A stretch of DNA of 64,000 bases from Pseudomonas ceruminis (GCF_021602025.1 NZ_BQHW01000018.1:1-64000); one strand, 5' to 3'. Numbered from the stretch's first letter, positions 44,825 through 53,233 are shown. A program made the numbers and translations. Notes: generated from the sequence alone by a model not told the origin.

Positions 44825-45292
44825 ATGAAAGCAATTATCTTCGCAGCTTTGGCTACATTCTCGATTAATGCTGCAGCTGCAGAGTCAGTCAATATCAGCA
44901 CCGAGCTCTATCGCAATGGAGAGCTTGTTTCCCAGCCTCATGTTGTTGCTGTCAGCGGCTCCCAGCGTCCCTACAAAAACGTTGAGTACAGGAAGTTCAG
45001 GGAATTAGTTGGTAATAAAGTTCGGCTCGGACGTCTAGAGCTAGGCACAACAGCCTACTTTACGCCAGTTATCACTATCGATGGAGACATCCGTCTCACC
45101 ATGGACGTCAACTACGTACGCCTGAATGAAATGAAGGCCGACAAATTCGGTAGTCTCGCCGTCGACTTCCCTCAGACTGATGGCTTCGTGTATAAAGGAA
45201 CCGATATTATTCCCAATGGTGGTAAGCGCGAATATAAATCTTACGATAATGGGGAAGAGTACATTTACGTCGTTTCGGCCACAAGGCAATAA
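44825..45292 (+). CDS. Periplasmic protein with signal peptide
   Basis: A 155-residue protein with Sec signal MKAIIFAALATFSINAAAAE, cleavage near residue 19. The mature part is beta-rich, with repeated strand patterns (LGRLELGTTAYFTPVITIDG) resembling plasmid or pilus-associated secreted proteins. The start is chosen by the signal peptide; the ribosome-binding site is poor. Unrecognised. Confidence 0.66.
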   Translation: MKAIIFAALATFSINAAAAESVNISTELYRNGELVSQPHVVAVSGSQRPYKNVEYRKFRELVGNKVRLGRLELGTTAYFTPVITIDGDIRLTMDVNYVRLNEMKADKFGSLAVDFPQTDGFVYKGTDIIPNGGKREYKSYDNGEEYIYVVSATRQ

Positions 45293-45570
45293 GTGCATGC
45301 ATTTCCGGCTCTTACGCTGAGTATACTTAGCCAACTGGCGCCGGGGCTCTTGCGCCAGCGTCAGTGCATCCGCCTGGCGCTGCTGGCAGTATGCGACCTC
45401 CCTCCTGCAAGCACTCCCCTCCCCACGATATTGATCTGAAAACCCTTCGTCAGTATTGTGCGTACGTGTTAAGAATCAATTAGTGCGCATGGATCTTTAT
45501 CCGCTATCTAAGCCCTCAGCCCCAAGGCTGAGTTGGGTTCGAAAATCAAATTCATGAGGGGAACGTCCAC
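45293..45570 (+). promoter_or_regulatory. Intergenic region with TACGTGTTA motif, site 2
   Basis: Contains the hairpin CTGGCGC-cggggctctt-GCGCCAG at about 45332-45356, a probable terminator without a U-run. TGCGTACGTGTTAAGAAT lies at 45459-45476, about 95 bp before the GTG of the next gene, with an extended -10-like TGTTAAGAAT. Confidence 0.55.
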
Positions 45571-46143
45571 GTGCGATCAGCAACAGAGAAGGAATGCCCG
45601 GGATGCAAGACGCGACAGAAGTTCTATGCGGGCAATGTCTGTCACCAGTGTGAGATCAAGCTTCGAGATTACCCATCGCTGAAAGCCACTGTGGACCAAG
45701 CCTCAGGCGGCTCGGCGGTACGCCTGCATTTCGGGGCCCGATTGGCGTTGCCAATGGGGTGCTACAAACTGCCTGGTAGCGAGCGTATGGCTGAAGCCTT
45801 GTCTGAACTTGTGCGAGCATCGTTCCCCACCGAAGAAGTCAGTCCTGGAGAAGTGACTGATCCTTGGGTACAAAGAGGTGCGGGCCGGATGTACAGCGGT
45901 GATGGCTTCTTCGAGGTGCGTCACCGTGACACCCAGCTTTGCGACTTCATCTCAACCGTCCCCCGTGAATTTCAAGAGGCCCTTCGCAAGTTCCTCTTCG
46001 CCACCGATGCAGTGTTACGCGAGAGCAACGCGGAGGGGAGGGTGCAGGGGCAGAACCTGCTGTTCCAATTGAACGATGGCAGCTTGTCCCTGGACGACTT
46101 CAACGTTCGGCTAACGCAGGCTCAGAATGGCAATAAGCGATAA
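45571..46143 (+). CDS. 190-residue protein with N-terminal zinc motif (GTG start)
   Basis: MRSATEKECPGCKTRQKFYA start. CPGC and CHQC form a zinc ribbon in the first 30 residues; the rest is mixed alpha/beta. GAGGGGAACGTCCAC precedes the GTG. It is the first gene downstream of regulatory motif site 2. Unrecognised. Confidence 0.66.
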   Translation: MRSATEKECPGCKTRQKFYAGNVCHQCEIKLRDYPSLKATVDQASGGSAVRLHFGARLALPMGCYKLPGSERMAEALSELVRASFPTEEVSPGEVTDPWVQRGAGRMYSGDGFFEVRHRDTQLCDFISTVPREFQEALRKFLFATDAVLRESNAEGRVQGQNLLFQLNDGSLSLDDFNVRLTQAQNGNKR

Positions 46144-46273
46144 CCCTGGCCCCCGCAGCACAGCATTAGAAGCTGGCAGTGCGGCGGGGAAGAGGGCCGA
46201 GGAGTTGCCCAGGAAATTACCCGTAAGCTGGCCGCTGACGTCGGTGCCGGCGCCAATGAGGAAGCCATCATGA
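46127..46273 (+). CDS. 48-residue coupling peptide
   Basis: A frame beginning inside the end of the preceding gene (MAISDNPGPRSTALEAGSAA) and ending as ATGA over the next start. Overlaps on both sides suggest translational coupling, but the composition is uninformative. Confidence 0.35.
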   Translation: MAISDNPGPRSTALEAGSAAGKRAEELPRKLPVSWPLTSVPAPMRKPS

Positions 46274-46560
46274 CTGACGCACCTGTACTCGCCGTGCGCC
46301 GATGTGCGCCGAACCCCATAGAACCAGAGCACTCGCTTTGTGGCGACGCGCCAGAGGCGGTCGAGCTCGGCATGGCGCCGGAGCCGTTCGAGCCAGCCGG
46401 CAAGCGATCGATTACCTGCCGGCGCTGCTGTGAGGCAATACGCGAAGTGAAGGCGATACGCAATCGTCTGGAGCCACAGAGCGCATGGCTGGGCGATCGG
46501 AACCATTACCAAACCCATGAGCATACGCAGAGCTTTCGGCGACATAGTCGATCTGAGTAG
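46270..46560 (+). CDS. 96-residue protein with CxxC motif
   Basis: MTDAPVLAVRRCAPNPIEPE start, with HSLCGDA and TCRRCCEAIREVKAIRNRLE that could form a zinc site. Overlaps the next gene by 44 bases, which is unusual; the C-terminal end may be read-through of a damaged gene. Confidence 0.55.
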   Translation: MTDAPVLAVRRCAPNPIEPEHSLCGDAPEAVELGMAPEPFEPAGKRSITCRRCCEAIREVKAIRNRLEPQSAWLGDRNHYQTHEHTQSFRRHSRSE

Positions 46561-47101
46561 TGTTGAGAGTGGGGGCTGCCTTGCCCGTATCGTCTCCGGG
46601 CCTGCTGATTGCAATGTCTGCACCGGATTTGTGGTGGGCGTCTTTGACGACCCAAATTGCGTTGAATGGAAGGTCTTGGAGGCCTTGGATGTGCACTTGA
46701 GCCCTACCGATAAGGAATTCCACCTCGTTTCCGAGTGTGTGATGCGCGATGCTGATCATTTCACGCCCCTGAACCCTGTGACCTCCTCTGGTCAGTGCCC
46801 GGCCTGTGCAGGGACAGCCGTGGTTAACGAATGGCAAGAGCTGTTATCAGGCACGCTGAAGGCATACAAAAATCTAGTGTGCGGCTGTGGCCACTGGCAC
46901 GGGGACACCGGAAATCTTGGCGAGTACCAATACCTGGAAGACATTGATGACTGGATTGCTTGGCACCAGATTCACATCGAGCAGGAACTCGCCGAGTTGG
47001 AGTGGTTGACCCCCGAGGACTTCCTGGGCTTCGTGTTGGGTCTTCAAAAAGTACATTCCTCCTGTAATGTTGATGGAATATCGAGGGACACACCATCATG
47101 A
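46517..47101 (+). CDS. 194-residue zinc-containing protein
   Basis: MSIRRAFGDIVDLSSVESGG start. GQCPACAGTAV and VCGCGHWHGD give a Cys/His zinc site in the middle, and an acidic helical C-terminal half follows. Overlaps the next gene by 4 bases (ATGA). Unrecognised. Confidence 0.64.
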   Translation: MSIRRAFGDIVDLSSVESGGCLARIVSGPADCNVCTGFVVGVFDDPNCVEWKVLEALDVHLSPTDKEFHLVSECVMRDADHFTPLNPVTSSGQCPACAGTAVVNEWQELLSGTLKAYKNLVCGCGHWHGDTGNLGEYQYLEDIDDWIAWHQIHIEQELAELEWLTPEDFLGFVLGLQKVHSSCNVDGISRDTPS

Positions 47102-47394
47102 CCACTCCACCGGTGATACAGGCGCAACTGCAAGCGGCATTCCGCGCTTTGCGGCCTGGGCAGCTCTCACAAGGCCGCTTCGCTATCATGGCTCACGTCC
47201 TCGGTGAAAATGGGAAACCTGCGTGTGGAATGGCTCTGGATCTGGTGAATGCAGAACCCGCCGATCGTATCCAGGTAGCGGTGCGTTGCCGGCGGCCAGG
47301 TTGCTCCAGGCGCTGGCCAGATACTGATCCTCTCGATGAGCACTTCTTCTGCAAAGACCATTCTTGGCTCAACGATCTCAAATCAAGCGTCTGA
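47098..47394 (+). CDS. 98-residue Cys/His protein
   Basis: MTTPPVIQAQLQAAFRALRP start. VRCRRPGCSRRWP and HFFCKDHSW suggest a zinc finger. Translationally coupled to the upstream gene. Unrecognised. Confidence 0.64.
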   Translation: MTTPPVIQAQLQAAFRALRPGQLSQGRFAIMAHVLGENGKPACGMALDLVNAEPADRIQVAVRCRRPGCSRRWPDTDPLDEHFFCKDHSWLNDLKSSV

Positions 47395-47453
47395 TCGGCA
47401 GACCCCGGCCGCCACCAATAGAGGCCGCTAACGCATCTTGGGAGAATAACTGC

Positions 47454-47756
47454 ATGTCGATGGAGTTTCGAAACCTGGCGGGAAACACTGTGATGATTGA
47501 TCTAGGTGCTGAAGGTCAACTAGCCTTTGCATTGCCTGACCCTGCCGCCGAGCCAGGCCTTGGCCAAGTTGAAGAAGTACGCCTTCTGCGGAAGCAGATC
47601 GAGGCGCTTGTTCGCAGCAGCGGGGATCCGGCTGAAGCAGCATTGAGCATATGCGTCTTGCTCGATGAGCACCTGGGATTAGCTGAGGAAGGGTTCTTTG
47701 ACGATGACGATGCGGTCCAGGATGCGATCCTGGCTGCCCGGGCGGCAGATGAGTGA
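47454..47756 (+). CDS. 100-residue acidic protein
   Basis: MSMEFRNLAGNTVMIDLGAE start, strand-rich first part, then a long acidic helix (EEGFFDDDDAVQDAILAARA). Unrecognised. Confidence 0.64.
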   Translation: MSMEFRNLAGNTVMIDLGAEGQLAFALPDPAAEPGLGQVEEVRLLRKQIEALVRSSGDPAEAALSICVLLDEHLGLAEEGFFDDDDAVQDAILAARAADE

Positions 47757-47951
47757 GGAGCTAATACTCCGTGGTGCCGCTGGTGCCGCTGGTCCGTTTC
47801 TAACCCTAACCAAGCATCTCACCCCGCACCTCGATGATCGCGCCGCCCAGGGGCGACGATCAGTTCAACCAGCCCTCCAACTCTGAACTCCCCATTCTGC
47901 GCGCTATCGCTGCAGATCGGGGGATTGGCTTGAGCTCAAAGCCATCGCATA

Positions 47952-47967
47952 CTGTTCGCATATACAG
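47952..47967 (+). promoter_or_regulatory. LexA (SOS) box
   Basis: TACTGTTCGCATATACAGTA (core CTG-N10-CAG) is a near-perfect gammaproteobacterial LexA operator. It lies 13 bp before the ATG at 47981 and overlaps a -10-like TATACAGTATAG, so LexA would block transcription of that gene until DNA damage. The rest of 47757-47980 shows no supported gene. Confidence 0.8.
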
Positions 47968-47980
47968 TATAGGGGACAGT

Positions 47981-48256
47981 ATGTTTTGGGATGACGAGCC
48001 GTTGCCAGAGGTGCCCGCCGACATTCTCGCCCAGGCCGCGAAAGGCGCCGACTCGGGGGATATCGGCGACCGCGAGCGTTCAGCTTTGCAGCGGGTGATC
48101 GCTATCAACCAGCGGCTATACCGCAGGGCCTGGGAACTGGAACGCAAGGTAGAAGAACTGGAGTCCCATGGGCAATCCATGCGGCAGCAGATTGTAGGCC
48201 TGGTCCAACTTACGCGACGACTGGGATACGAACCGTCTACGAAACAGCCCCGCTGA
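47981..48256 (+). CDS. SOS-controlled coiled-coil protein
   Basis: A 91-residue protein (MFWDDEPLPEVPADILAQAA) starting 13 bp after a LexA box. The second half is a coiled coil (RRAWELERKVEELESHGQSM) followed by a basic end. It resembles no known SOS protein such as SulA or UmuD. A small protein-binding regulator is possible. Confidence 0.7.
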   Translation: MFWDDEPLPEVPADILAQAAKGADSGDIGDRERSALQRVIAINQRLYRRAWELERKVEELESHGQSMRQQIVGLVQLTRRLGYEPSTKQPR

Positions 48257-48319
48257 TCGGGGCCCCGCCGGCCGCCTAAGCCCTAAAACACGTTGAATAA
48301 TGTTCATGTCTTGGTATTA

Positions 48320-48338
48320 TGCATACGTGTTATGTATT
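48320..48338 (+). promoter_or_regulatory. TACGTGTTA motif, site 3
   Basis: TGCATACGTGTTATGTATT, about 50 bp before the ATG at 48390. Contains the extended -10-like TGTTATGTATT. Closest match to the site at 63000-63018. Confidence 0.6.
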
Positions 48339-48389
48339 GTCCTGTGGCTGCGCTTCAGGCTTTCGAGATCCAAATAGGTGCTCACGAGC

Positions 48390-48605
48390 ATGGAAGGAAC
48401 CCTTCAACAAGTTACCCCGTGTCGAAAGTGCAACAGCCTAAGCGGCTGGTACGAGAAGAGAATTTGCAAGTACACGCAGATCTTCGAGGCCAACGGGGAC
48501 GCCTTCGACGCCAGCAATATGGTGCGAGTTCGAGGCGGCGCTCGCCGCTTCTGTGTGCAGTGCCACCGCGACATAACCGATCAGATACAGGTGGTCGTCG
48601 CGTAA
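48390..48605 (+). CDS. 71-residue zinc-finger-like protein
   Basis: MEGTLQQVTPCRKCNSLSGW start. PCRKCNS, KRICKYT and RRFCVQCHRDI give a four-Cys plus His cluster. Expressed from regulatory motif site 3. Unrecognised. Confidence 0.65.
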   Translation: MEGTLQQVTPCRKCNSLSGWYEKRICKYTQIFEANGDAFDASNMVRVRGGARRFCVQCHRDITDQIQVVVA

Positions 48606-48648
48606 CAACTCAGTCCAAAATCCTTTCAAAAACCAGAGAGAGACACGA

Positions 48649-48948
48649 ATGAACAAGTCACAGGCACTGCCGCGAGAAACCTACATGGATCGCAACGGGC
48701 CTTGGATCCGCCCATTCTTCGCGGCGATCCTGATTCTGTTGGGGCCTGCGCTGATGCAGATCATGAATGCTACCCCGGCCTGGCTGCCAGCCTGGGCGTC
48801 GACGTTGGGTGGGGCAATCGGCTTCGTCTTTGCCGGCTTCTATGCGGTCAAGACAAACACCATTTCCGCATTGGTAGTTCGAGTTCTGGCGAATGCGCTG
48901 TGGCTGATGCTGATCGCTTACCTGGTTGTCAAAACCATGGCCCATTGA
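48649..48948 (+). CDS. Three-helix membrane protein
   Basis: A 99-residue protein, MNKSQALPRETYMDRNGPWI start, hydrophobic helices at about 20-41, 47-67 and 74-95. GAGAGAGACACGA leader. Unrecognised. Confidence 0.66.
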   Translation: MNKSQALPRETYMDRNGPWIRPFFAAILILLGPALMQIMNATPAWLPAWASTLGGAIGFVFAGFYAVKTNTISALVVRVLANALWLMLIAYLVVKTMAH

Positions 48949-48968
48949 AAGAGCGGGGATCAACGTCC

Positions 48969-49496
48969 ATGCGGGATCCGCTGAAACTGCTCCTTTTCTT
49001 CCCGGTCATCCCGATGGTTTGGGGCGGCCTGCAGTTGCACCTGCAATACCTAGGGTGGATTCCCCAACAAAGCCTGAAGTCGATCGTATGGATTATCGCC
49101 TTGAGCCTGGTGATGGCTCTCCTAGTTGCTTGGGTGCTCAAGAAGTCATCCTCCCAGGAGCGACTCACGCTTGAGATGAAGCTGAACAGTGTTGTCACTG
49201 GCGGAGGAGAGTCCTTCACCGGAGCGTTCTCATCGGATACCCGGTTCTTGGCTGATTTGGAGGAGTTCCAGAATGTCCTCCACGCTGTTGCGTGGCGTGA
49301 TTCTCGAAACAATGGCTGCTTCAGGGCCTGGCGCGAACGGGCAACGGTCAAGATCTGGCCGGGGCCATTGGGGATCACTGAAATTGAGCTTGAGGTGGTT
49401 ACCAGGGCCCTAGCTGCAGAATTCACCTCCCTGGAAGTTAAGGTGATGGGAGCGGCCTGTGAGGTCCCATCGCCAGCATTGTCGGTCCAGTCATGA
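48969..49496 (+). CDS. Membrane-anchored protein with soluble domain
   Basis: A 175-residue protein, MRDPLKLLLFFPVIPMVWGG start. Two N-terminal helices (about 5-24 and 35-58) are followed by a soluble alpha/beta domain of about 110 residues. Located 20 bp after the previous membrane gene, so co-transcribed. Unrecognised. Confidence 0.64.
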   Translation: MRDPLKLLLFFPVIPMVWGGLQLHLQYLGWIPQQSLKSIVWIIALSLVMALLVAWVLKKSSSQERLTLEMKLNSVVTGGGESFTGAFSSDTRFLADLEEFQNVLHAVAWRDSRNNGCFRAWRERATVKIWPGPLGITEIELEVVTRALAAEFTSLEVKVMGAACEVPSPALSVQS

Positions 49497-49524
49497 GCTC
49501 AGTACACGAATTTTGGTGTCCCAA

Positions 49525-49542
49525 GTAGGCACATGTGCCTAC
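49525..49542 (+). promoter_or_regulatory. 18-bp perfect palindrome, operator copy 1
   Basis: GTAGGCACATGTGCCTAC equals its own reverse complement. A second copy with one mismatch starts 27 bp later, just before the HTH-like gene at 49591, and a third covers that gene's stop codon. Probable binding site of the protein encoded between them. Confidence 0.75.
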
Positions 49543-49551
49543 AATGCAAAA

Positions 49552-49569
49552 GTAGGCACATGTGCCTAT
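49552..49569 (+). promoter_or_regulatory. 18-bp palindrome, operator copy 2
   Basis: GTAGGCACATGTGCCTAT, 22 bp before the ATG at 49591. Its position between promoter and start would suit repression. Confidence 0.75.
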
Positions 49570-49590
49570 TTTCAGATGTTTGGAGGATTG

Positions 49591-49881
49591 ATGAACGACG
49601 AACAGCGGGAAGCCAACCGGCAAGCGTTTCTGGCGCTGCTGAAACAATTTAACGTGAAGCAAGGTGAGAGTGCGGTGCTCATCAATGCCGTCACCCGGCG
49701 GCCATGCTCAATTCGAACTGTTCGCTCTTGGCTCAACGATCCGACAAAAAAATCATCCCGGCCTTGTCCATCCTGGGCGGTAAAAGCCTTGCAAGATGGG
49801 ATTGTGTACATGCAGCAATTGATGGAGCGTCGAGAGCAGCAGCAAGCCGCGAAGCTGACAGCTGGAGACACCCCTAGGTAG
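49591..49881 (+). CDS. HTH-like regulator flanked by its probable operators
   Basis: A 96-residue protein from ATG 49591 (MNDEQREANRQAFLALLKQF), with GGAGG 7 bases upstream. AVLINAVTRRPCSIRTVRSW, then LNDPTKKSSRPCPSWAVKAL reads like a helix-turn-helix domain of a small Cro/phage type. Three copies of an 18-bp palindrome bracket the gene, indicating autoregulation. The regulator family is not identified. Confidence 0.68.
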   Translation: MNDEQREANRQAFLALLKQFNVKQGESAVLINAVTRRPCSIRTVRSWLNDPTKKSSRPCPSWAVKALQDGIVYMQQLMERREQQQAAKLTAGDTPR

Positions 49882-49895
49882 GCACATGTGCCTAT
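49878..49895 (+). promoter_or_regulatory. 18-bp palindrome, operator copy 3
   Basis: GTAGGCACATGTGCCTAT overlapping the TAG stop (49879-49881) of the regulator gene, about 105 bp before the next gene at 50001, which may therefore share the control. Confidence 0.7.
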
Positions 49896-50000
49896 CTTCG
49901 TTATGCAACAGCTCGAACAAACCAATTAAGCCGGGCCTGCTGCCGGGCTGATACCGTATAAAACCATGTGATTTCGTGCACCTGAAATGAGGTTGTCGAT

Positions 50001-50330
50001 ATGCCTGCATGCCTGATTGACCCCGCTGACCTGGAGCGGCTCGCCAGCTCGGATACAGGGAGCCTGCAGGTCACCTTGTACCGGAGTGGCCAGGGTCTAG
50101 TCCCGTTGGAGGTTTGTGAAGACCAGGACCTAGCACGGGACGAGAAAATGACTGAACTGCGCTCCCTCATCGAGCATATGAAGACTATGAGAGATGAGTA
50201 TTCCATCGCGTACAACGAAGGACTCATTGATGGTCGGCTCAAAGAACTGAGAGCGCTTGGGATTTTGAGCGAAGAGGACGTCTCTACTATCGAAGGGGAA
50301 GTAGCGGCGTGTGTGGCCCGTCTTTACTGA
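50001..50330 (+). CDS. 109-residue hypothetical protein
   Basis: MPACLIDPADLERLASSDTG start; a strand-rich first part and a helical second half (ARDEKMTELRSLIEHMKTMR). Weak ribosome-binding site. Downstream of operator copy 3. Unrecognised. Confidence 0.64.
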   Translation: MPACLIDPADLERLASSDTGSLQVTLYRSGQGLVPLEVCEDQDLARDEKMTELRSLIEHMKTMRDEYSIAYNEGLIDGRLKELRALGILSEEDVSTIEGEVAACVARLY

Positions 50331-50386
50331 GCCAGCGCCAGCCCGCACAAATGAACTTTTAGGTTCAGCCGGCTGCGCATAGCACG

Positions 50387-50680
50387 TTAGTCAGGCAGCA
50401 GAAAACTCGTGTCGATTGCATTGTGAGGAATATCCACGCCCCACCATTCAAGCGAGCGGTCGCGGAAGGTCAGCCAGTCAGCCTGTGTTGGGCTTCCATG
50501 CGTACACATTCGGCACTCAGGTAAGCCAGACATCTGTTCGGTAACGGTATTGTGAAGATCAATTCCCCGAGGACTGAATCGGCCGACCGTTGAGCCGTCA
50601 CTGCTGTGTATCCAGATTGTCTGGCGATTGGCGGCGATCTGAAGCTCGTAAAACAGCTCCTGGTCGGTTTGTTGAGTCAT
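50387..50680 (-). CDS. 97-residue protein on the minus strand
   Basis: MTQQTDQELFYELQIAANRQ start. Strand-rich first half (IWIHSSDGSTVGRFSPRGID), then ECRMCTHG with a CxxC. It resembles small plasmid-encoded hypothetical proteins. Unrecognised. Confidence 0.64.
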   Translation of the reverse strand: MTQQTDQELFYELQIAANRQTIWIHSSDGSTVGRFSPRGIDLHNTVTEQMSGLPECRMCTHGSPTQADWLTFRDRSLEWWGVDIPHNAIDTSFLLPD

Positions 50681-50819
50681 ACCTGTACCTTGAAGTTTGC
50701 GTGTACACGGTGATGTACACCTACGTGGCTATCGTGGCAACCCTTCGAAGGAGCCACTATGACCTGGTCGGTGAATCAGATGCCTCGCGGCTTCACTCTA
50801 CTTGACCGGAAGCGCAACG

Positions 50820-50848
50820 AAAAACGCCCCCAGCAAGCCGGGGGCGAT
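50820..50848 (-). terminator. Intrinsic terminator (minus strand)
   Basis: Read on the minus strand: CGCCCCCGG-cttg-CTGGGGGCGTTTTTCG. It closes the two-gene minus unit at 50882-51443. Confidence 0.85.
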
Positions 50849-50881
50849 GGTGTGCATGCTCAAGCCGCAGTTTGCTGTGGC

Positions 50882-51064
50882 TCAGTCATACGGGGTTGCG
50901 GCCGTGGGAGGCAAGCCACGCTCTGCGCGGAATTCTTGGGCCATCTTTGCACGACGCATATCGGAGAGGATGTCGAACTCGCGCTCGTATTCAGGATTGA
51001 CGCTGCCCGTGACTGCGTAGGCGGCTCGGACCTTCTGGGATTGCACTTCGATGGCGTTACTCAT
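50882..51064 (-). CDS. 60-residue charged protein
   Basis: MSNAIEVQSQKVRAAYAVTG start, helical, ending LPPTAATPYD. Its start overlaps the end of the gene at 51057 by 8 bases, so the two are coupled. Unrecognised. Confidence 0.6.
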   Translation of the reverse strand: MSNAIEVQSQKVRAAYAVTGSVNPEYEREFDILSDMRRAKMAQEFRAERGLPPTAATPYD

Positions 51065-51443
51065 CAGAGCCAGACTCCGCTTGGAGGTCGTTCGGGTGCA
51101 AGCCGTAGAGCCTGGCTATGGGGTCCCGTAGTGCACTGCGCAGCGCAGCCAATTCACCTTGCAAGTGCGTGATCTTGGCCATCTGTTCCGTTTCACCTGT
51201 ATCAGCCATACGATCAGCCACCGCAGACATGTCGCTACTCACGTACGACAAGCCTCCGAAGCCGCTGACGCTGTAGCCGATGAGCTGAGCAAAATGAGCA
51301 CGGTCCTCATCGCTGACATTTAGCTGGGCAATAGCGTTCATGTCGATGCCGCCTTGTTCCAGCAAGTGCACCACAATTGCATTCGCCTTGAATCGAAGCG
51401 AGCCGTTGTCGTCTTTGATGATTGGTTGCATAGGGTGAGTCAT
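51057..51443 (-). CDS. 128-residue protein
   Basis: From ATG 51443 (MTHPMQPIIKDDNGSLRFKA), with AAGGACACCCC upstream. The first part (RFKANAIVVHLLEQGGIDMN, then DRAHFAQLIGYSVSGFGGLS) matches a pattern I have seen in small Pseudomonas phage and plasmid proteins, but I cannot name the family. A helical coiled end follows. Confidence 0.64.
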   Translation of the reverse strand: MTHPMQPIIKDDNGSLRFKANAIVVHLLEQGGIDMNAIAQLNVSDEDRAHFAQLIGYSVSGFGGLSYVSSDMSAVADRMADTGETEQMAKITHLQGELAALRSALRDPIARLYGLHPNDLQAESGSDE

Positions 51444-51525
51444 GGGGTGTCCTTGTGTGATTTCGAACTGGAGGGTTCTCGTTACACGGTGGGATGTCTT
51501 ACATCGGGGCATAACGTTCAGTGGG

Positions 51526-51552
51526 AACAAAAAACCCCAGGCAAGCCCGGGG
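51526..51552 (-). terminator. Intrinsic terminator (minus strand)
   Basis: Minus-strand ACACCCCGGG-cttg-CCTGGGGTTTTTTG, just downstream of the gene at 51589-52239. Confidence 0.82.
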
Positions 51553-51588
51553 TGTGGTGGAGCGTTCGCCTAAGTGAGCCTGGAGACG

Positions 51589-52239
51589 CTATTTATCATC
51601 CGCGGCCTGGTCGCGAGGGCGAAGCAGCCGCACTGCATAGGTGCCGCTTACTACGTGGTCAACTTGGGCTGAAAAACGGCTGGTGCCCGCTTCAATTGCC
51701 TCAGTCGAGCAGTCTGGGGTGAAGCGCGCAGTCGTTGTGCTCAGCACATTGTTACCCTCGCTGTAGTATTCAGCGATCAGTCGCCTGGCACCGTCATCCC
51801 CGGCTTGCAGGTATGCGATTGCCTCTTTGATGCCGACCGCTGTTTGGTACTGCTTTCTGGCCACACCAGAGGTGCAGTTGAAACTCAGGTCGTCGACGAT
51901 CAGCCAACCCTGAGACCCCAACCGATCAGCTATGAGCGTTTTCAGCGCATCGGCGTCATCTGCAGTGGTAACAGGTGAAGTTGTAGTCGGCTCACCTGGT
52001 AGGTGTTTTGCGTCGATCCGGTGAGCCAGATCCTCGGTCACAATGAAATGCGTGGAGCCAAAGGTTCGGACGACTCCACGCCCTTCGATTGGGGACTCCA
52101 AGCGATCGAGGAGGGGTCTGGTGTCGCGAATCTCCACTCCCTCACCGGTCTTGGAGATGCGCACGATGCACGCCATCTTGACGATGGTCCGTGCAAGCTC
52201 CGGGGTCAGGCAGGTCGCTACTTTCACGAGTGTTGTCAT
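51589..52239 (-). CDS. 216-residue hypothetical protein
   Basis: MTTLVKVATCLTPELARTIV start; mixed alpha/beta, soluble, with two extra Cys. GGAGAGAAACC upstream on the minus strand. The next plus-strand gene (52393) diverges from it across 52240-52392, which must hold both promoters. Unrecognised. Confidence 0.66.
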   Translation of the reverse strand: MTTLVKVATCLTPELARTIVKMACIVRISKTGEGVEIRDTRPLLDRLESPIEGRGVVRTFGSTHFIVTEDLAHRIDAKHLPGEPTTTSPVTTADDADALKTLIADRLGSQGWLIVDDLSFNCTSGVARKQYQTAVGIKEAIAYLQAGDDGARRLIAEYYSEGNNVLSTTTARFTPDCSTEAIEAGTSRFSAQVDHVVSGTYAVRLLRPRDQAADDK

Positions 52240-52392
52240 GGTTTCTCTCCTGGGGAATTGAACATCGTGCTCAGGGATGAGTTACATGGCGGAACAAGGA
52301 TGCTGGCGCTCGCCGGCACGTCCGTTACACGCGTGCGTGAGCCATATCCATGGGCAAGTTCAACCAGATTTCCCTTCTGAGGAGTGCCACCC

Positions 52393-52665
52393 ATGAGCAG
52401 CAACAAAACCGTCCCTGTCGCCGAGTACCGCCGTGCCTACGACCGTCTCCACCGCAAGGTCAATGACTACCATGCCTGCTGCAGTGCCGATGAAGTTTCC
52501 CATTGGAAAGAGATGACCCAACGGGTTTTGACTGAGGTCTCGAACATTTCGTGCTCGCGTGCGAAACCCGATGATGTCGAAAACATGGCCAAAGCGCGTG
52601 CGAGGGTCGAGGGCTACCTGGCCGCAGCCGAAGAGCGAATCGAGGCCTATAAACGCGCTGCGTGA
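52393..52665 (+). CDS. 90-residue helical protein
   Basis: MSSNKTVPVAEYRRAYDRLH start, predicted long helices with two central Cys. TGAGGAGTGCCACCC upstream. Unrecognised. Confidence 0.64.
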   Translation: MSSNKTVPVAEYRRAYDRLHRKVNDYHACCSADEVSHWKEMTQRVLTEVSNISCSRAKPDDVENMAKARARVEGYLAAAEERIEAYKRAA

Positions 52666-52701
52666 CTTTTTTCAACGCGAGCAAAAAGTGATTATTGGCG
52701 G

Positions 52702-52986
52702 ATGAGCAGTATGGAATACCTACAATACACGCCGGCGCCGTCGGCACGCAGTGCTGATGTTCGCCGCATGCGTGCGGCATTGGCGAATGCAGGCTACATG
52801 GCCAGCGAGAACGATATCGAGCGGCTGTGGGATGACTACAGCTTCGCGAGACGCTTTTACAAGGCAGGTTGGTTTGATTTGCCCCAGGACGATGAGCAAC
52901 TGCTGGAGCTTCTGCTTGTTGGGTTCAAGGTGAAGCCTATCCCCTACGACGATGACGATTCTATCCAGTGGCCTTCGCACTGGTAG
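52702..52986 (+). CDS. 94-residue protein
   Basis: MSSMEYLQYTPAPSARSADV start, helical core (LWDDYSFARRFYKAGWFDLP) and an acidic end. Closed by a strong terminator. Unrecognised. Confidence 0.64.
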   Translation: MSSMEYLQYTPAPSARSADVRRMRAALANAGYMASENDIERLWDDYSFARRFYKAGWFDLPQDDEQLLELLLVGFKVKPIPYDDDDSIQWPSHW

Positions 52987-53021
52987 TACCGTCCGCCAGG
53001 CCTGATCCCCTAACGCTGCAC

Positions 53022-53056
53022 CACCCCGTTCTGTTCACGCAGTTCGGGGTTTTTTA
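53022..53056 (+). terminator. Intrinsic terminator
   Basis: ACCCCGTTCTG-ttcacg-CAGTTCGGGG followed by TTTTTT. Confidence 0.85.
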
Positions 53057-53233
53057 CACCTGCGCTTCCTGCTCAGTAGGGTAATTTCAGTAAGGCGCAA
53101 CTCAAAGAGCCTGCTGCGATCGACTGCTGACACCCACAGCTTAGCCCGCGGGAGCTGCCGTCTGGGGTGGCTTATCAGGTGTTGTTGGCCATTCCTAGCT
53201 ATACGGCCAACCCACTCCTTGAGGAAGAACCCA

